DNA of 64,000 nt from CAZFVY01 sp964522665 (GTDB taxonomy: Bacteria > Verrucomicrobiota > Verrucomicrobiia > Limisphaerales > CAZFVY01), in the NCBI GenBank assembly GCA_964522665.1, contig CAZFVY010000024.1:4172-68171 (forward strand), given 5' to 3'. This document shows, piece after piece, positions 62,031 through 64,000 of the stretch (the first letter of the stretch is position 1; the number at the start of each line of letters is the position of its first letter). A program made the translations under genes and the position numbers. The notes under the pieces were generated by a model. It had not been told where the DNA came from and ran no database searches. It worked only from the letters and a program-made list of their open reading frames with translations.

Positions 62031-62180
62031 TCTTTCATAACTCCTCTCATTTCAACTACTTCCGAAAACTGACCTCCGGTGAGAATGCCAAAGTGAGAAT
62101 GAGAATGCCCGGCAGTGGCTCATTTTGAGGCGGAAATGGTTGAGTTTTCAGGGAGTTACGGTGTCATCTCGCCGCAGTAG
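62031..62180. repeat. Diverged approximately 150-bp repeat next to att, copy 2
   Basis: Counterpart of 56613-56760, directly right of the second 31-bp repeat. Its presence outside the island suggests it is the left end of a further, related insertion or the original tRNA-flanking DNA. Confidence 0.7.
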
Positions 62181-62257
62181 AGGGTGAGAATAATCGGCGC
62201 GTGGAGGGCACTTTTCCCGACCACCGGCAGCACGATAGTTCATTGGCTGACGGCCAA

Positions 62258-62389
62258 TTATTTCGCGGCCTGTCCCGACTTCAGCGTTTGCGCGAGTTTG
62301 TTCAGCATGTCTTTCTCCCGCTGCTTTCGTTCACTGTCGGAGAGCCCGGACGCGCCGAGGCGGATTTTTTGTTTAGGACTGACGCCCAT
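62258..62389 (-). CDS. Possible small protein or 3' gene fragment
   Basis: This encodes 43 aa from the ATG at 62389 (MGVSPKQKIRLGASGLSDSE...AQTLKSGQAAK). The frame stays open upstream to about 62527 without another ATG, so it could be the end of a decayed gene. It has a charged helical composition; I do not recognise it. The rest of 62181-62517 shows nothing definite. Confidence 0.3.
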   Translation of the reverse strand: MGVSPKQKIRLGASGLSDSERKQREKDMLNKLAQTLKSGQAAK

Positions 62390-62607
62390 TGCGTTCTCGC
62401 CCTCCCCAGCGGTTTGGTTCGAGTGCTCGTGCGGAAGCGCGGGCCGTGGCGGAGTGAGCAGTATCGCTGAGTCGGTTTCCGTCGTGACGCAAAGCAGCCA
62501 GAGCTGTCGGTACAGATGTGAAAGATATGCCTAAACCTTATCAACCGTCGGCCAGGGATGGCGGCCGTTCTCATGCAAATGATTGGAGGCTCCCTGAGGT
62601 TACGCTT

Positions 62608-63744
62608 GTGCTCGGGCGAATCTGCAGGACAACGGAAGTAGCGCGACGCGGAATTCTACTGAGTCTGGCGTCGCTTCTCCTTACGGGTTGCACCCCATCT
62701 CCTCGGGCGGCGTGGGAAAGCCTTGAGCAGGAGTTTTGGCAGGCACACTCGGAATACCGAGCGGGAAACAGCACCGATCCAGCGAAGTGGGAAGAAGCCC
62801 TGCGGCGTTGCGCCGATGCAGAGAAGTATGCGGCGAAGGCTTTATCCCTCGCCAAAGCGCACCCCAAAACCGATCTCGCGGATAAGGAATTGTGGTGGAT
62901 CATCAACTACTTTTCTGAAGGATCGAGCTGCAAGGAAGCCGTCGAGACGTATGCCCGCGACTTTCCAGAAATCTTTGCCATCCGATGCCGCAGCGTTGTC
63001 CTTGATCGCAATGCGTTCATCGACCCTTCTTTACAAGCGATGGCCCGGTGGAGTCCAGACCCGGAAACGAGGGGGCGAGCGACGCTGGCGCGGGCTCGCT
63101 TTCGGCACTCAGGCATGCATGACGACGCTACGGCTGAGAAGCTCTATCAAGAAGTTATTGCAAAGTTTGCGGACGTCAAGATGAGCCAAGCGAGTGCGGC
63201 TACCTTGGGCGACATCGCCAGAGATGGTCTCCGCTACCTTGGAAGCCCGGTTCCAGCTGAGAGCGGGTGGCGGGCAGGAGAGAAAGCTCCTCCTTTTCAG
63301 GCAACGACTACCGACGGAAAAACCGTGCAGGTGCCCGGTAGCTACAAGGGGAAGGTTCTCCTCATCGATTTTTGGGCAACTTGGTGCGGCCCGTGCGTGA
63401 AAGAAATCCCGAACGTGGCTGACGCTTACGAAAAGCATCATCTTGACGGCCTGGAAATCCTCAGTGTGAGTTTGGACCAAGCAAACGCTGGTGACGTGTT
63501 CGCTCGCTTTGGCCGAAGCCACCGAATGCCCTGGCCGCAAATCTACGATGGGCAGTATGTGGACTCGCCCATCGCAAGGCTGTTTAGAATCACGGGGGTC
63601 GAGCACCCGACCGGCATTCCGTATGCCTTGGTTGTCGACGGTGATACGGGATACATTCTCGCGGCGGGCCAGGACGCACGTGGACCTAAGTTAGCGACTG
63701 CCATCGAAAAAGCCCTGGTCAAAATGAAATCGAATCCGAAATAA
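62608..63744 (+). CDS. Thioredoxin-fold (TlpA/ResA-like) lipoprotein
   Basis: This encodes 378 aa from a GTG at 62608, 8 nt after a GAGG site. An ATG at 62518 would give 408 aa but a poorer signal. The lipobox LASLLLTGCTPS marks a lipoprotein. Residues about 30-230 form a helical domain with TPR-like character (WEEALRRCADAEKYAAKALS; ATAEKLYQEVIAKFAD). The C-terminal thioredoxin domain has FWATWCGPCVKEIPNVADAY with the active WCGPC motif and the cis-Pro region EHPTGIPYALVVDGD. It probably reduces or senses disulfides in the periplasm. The remaining 63745-64000 contains no supported gene. Confidence 0.85.
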   Translation: MLGRICRTTEVARRGILLSLASLLLTGCTPSPRAAWESLEQEFWQAHSEYRAGNSTDPAKWEEALRRCADAEKYAAKALSLAKAHPKTDLADKELWWIINYFSEGSSCKEAVETYARDFPEIFAIRCRSVVLDRNAFIDPSLQAMARWSPDPETRGRATLARARFRHSGMHDDATAEKLYQEVIAKFADVKMSQASAATLGDIARDGLRYLGSPVPAESGWRAGEKAPPFQATTTDGKTVQVPGSYKGKVLLIDFWATWCGPCVKEIPNVADAYEKHHLDGLEILSVSLDQANAGDVFARFGRSHRMPWPQIYDGQYVDSPIARLFRITGVEHPTGIPYALVVDGDTGYILAAGQDARGPKLATAIEKALVKMKSNPK

Positions 63745-64000
63745 AACGCCGATTGACCAAAAACCCCTGAACCGACCGCGGGTCGGCTCGTCAGTTGTCT
63801 CCGGGCGCTGGTGAACATCGCCGCAGCGGTCTGAGGGTGATTTCAAGAGCATGGAGACGGCGCACAGAAGTTTCAAGCGGGCTTGATACTTCGTCTCAAA
63901 TTCCGATGTCGCCGCGGGCGAAAGGAGATGGTTTACCCTGATGATGGCCGCGTCGGGCGCGCAGGACGGAAAGTTATGCACTTTGTAATTTCCCTCTTAG

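Noticed and set aside
63691..63981. Minus-strand frame of 96 codons at the right edge
   Set aside because: It has no recognisable motif or ribosome-binding site and overlaps the end of the thioredoxin-fold gene; insufficient support.

Overview
The window is 64 kb of a GC-rich bacterial chromosome, probably a metagenome or draft scaffold because it holds three 100-N gaps. The most likely source is a verrucomicrobial or related planctobacterial lineage. That is an inference from gene style (BBP2-type porins, CheX, GH42, a DUF2126/circularly permuted ATP-grasp operon, dispersed GC-rich repeats), because no rRNA or marker phylogeny is available.

Layout. (1) 1-10.2 kb: a mobile-element-like block of small genes: ribbon-helix-helix (RHH) proteins, a multi-zinc-ribbon protein, an excisionase-like protein, a tyrosine recombinase and a very large low-complexity protein, with iteron-like 9-bp repeats and a 22-bp hairpin tandem array. 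(2) 10.3-14.8 kb: housekeeping and metabolic genes: an NAD-dependent epimerase, a DciA/DUF721 protein, a GH42-like beta-galactosidase with an altered catalytic motif, and a CheX-like protein. (3) 15.5-27.6 kb: urea acquisition and hydrolysis: a sigma-54-type promoter, a porin, urtABCDE, then ureD, fused ureAB, ureC, ureF and ureG, with no ureE. (4) 27.8-42.0 kb: leuB and, upstream of it on the same strand, a tight six-gene amide-ligase-type operon (circularly permuted ATP-grasp, alpha-E, a 1142-aa protein, transglutaminase-DUF2126, ATP-grasp/alpha-E fusion, transglutaminase). (5) 42.4-50.2 kb: a minus-strand biuret-type operon: an outer-membrane protein, a BMP-family ABC transporter, biuret amidohydrolase, a cupin, and a stand-alone allophanate-hydrolase C-domain, preceded by a second sigma-54-type promoter. 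(6) 50.4-54.4 kb: a CHASE hybrid histidine kinase and a sigma-54 enhancer-binding response regulator. (7) 54.8-55.9 kb: a secreted MBL-fold protein. (8) 56.5-62.0 kb: tRNA-Phe(GAA) followed by a 5.4-kb island bounded by a 31-bp direct repeat of the tRNA 3' end, with two secreted proteins and decayed methyltransferase and serine-recombinase genes. (9) 62.5-63.7 kb: a thioredoxin-fold lipoprotein.

How the genes fit together. Blocks 3, 5 and 6 read as one nitrogen-scavenging programme. Urea enters through the porin and UrtABCDE and is split by urease. A second importer brings in biuret or a related carbamoyl compound, and BiuH deaminates it to allophanate. The allophanate can lose CO2 to give urea (feeding the adjacent urease), or be hydrolysed by an enzyme not present here. 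Both transport operons carry promoters with the exact GG-N10-GC spacing of sigma-54, and a sigma-54 activator gene sits 180 bp from one of them.
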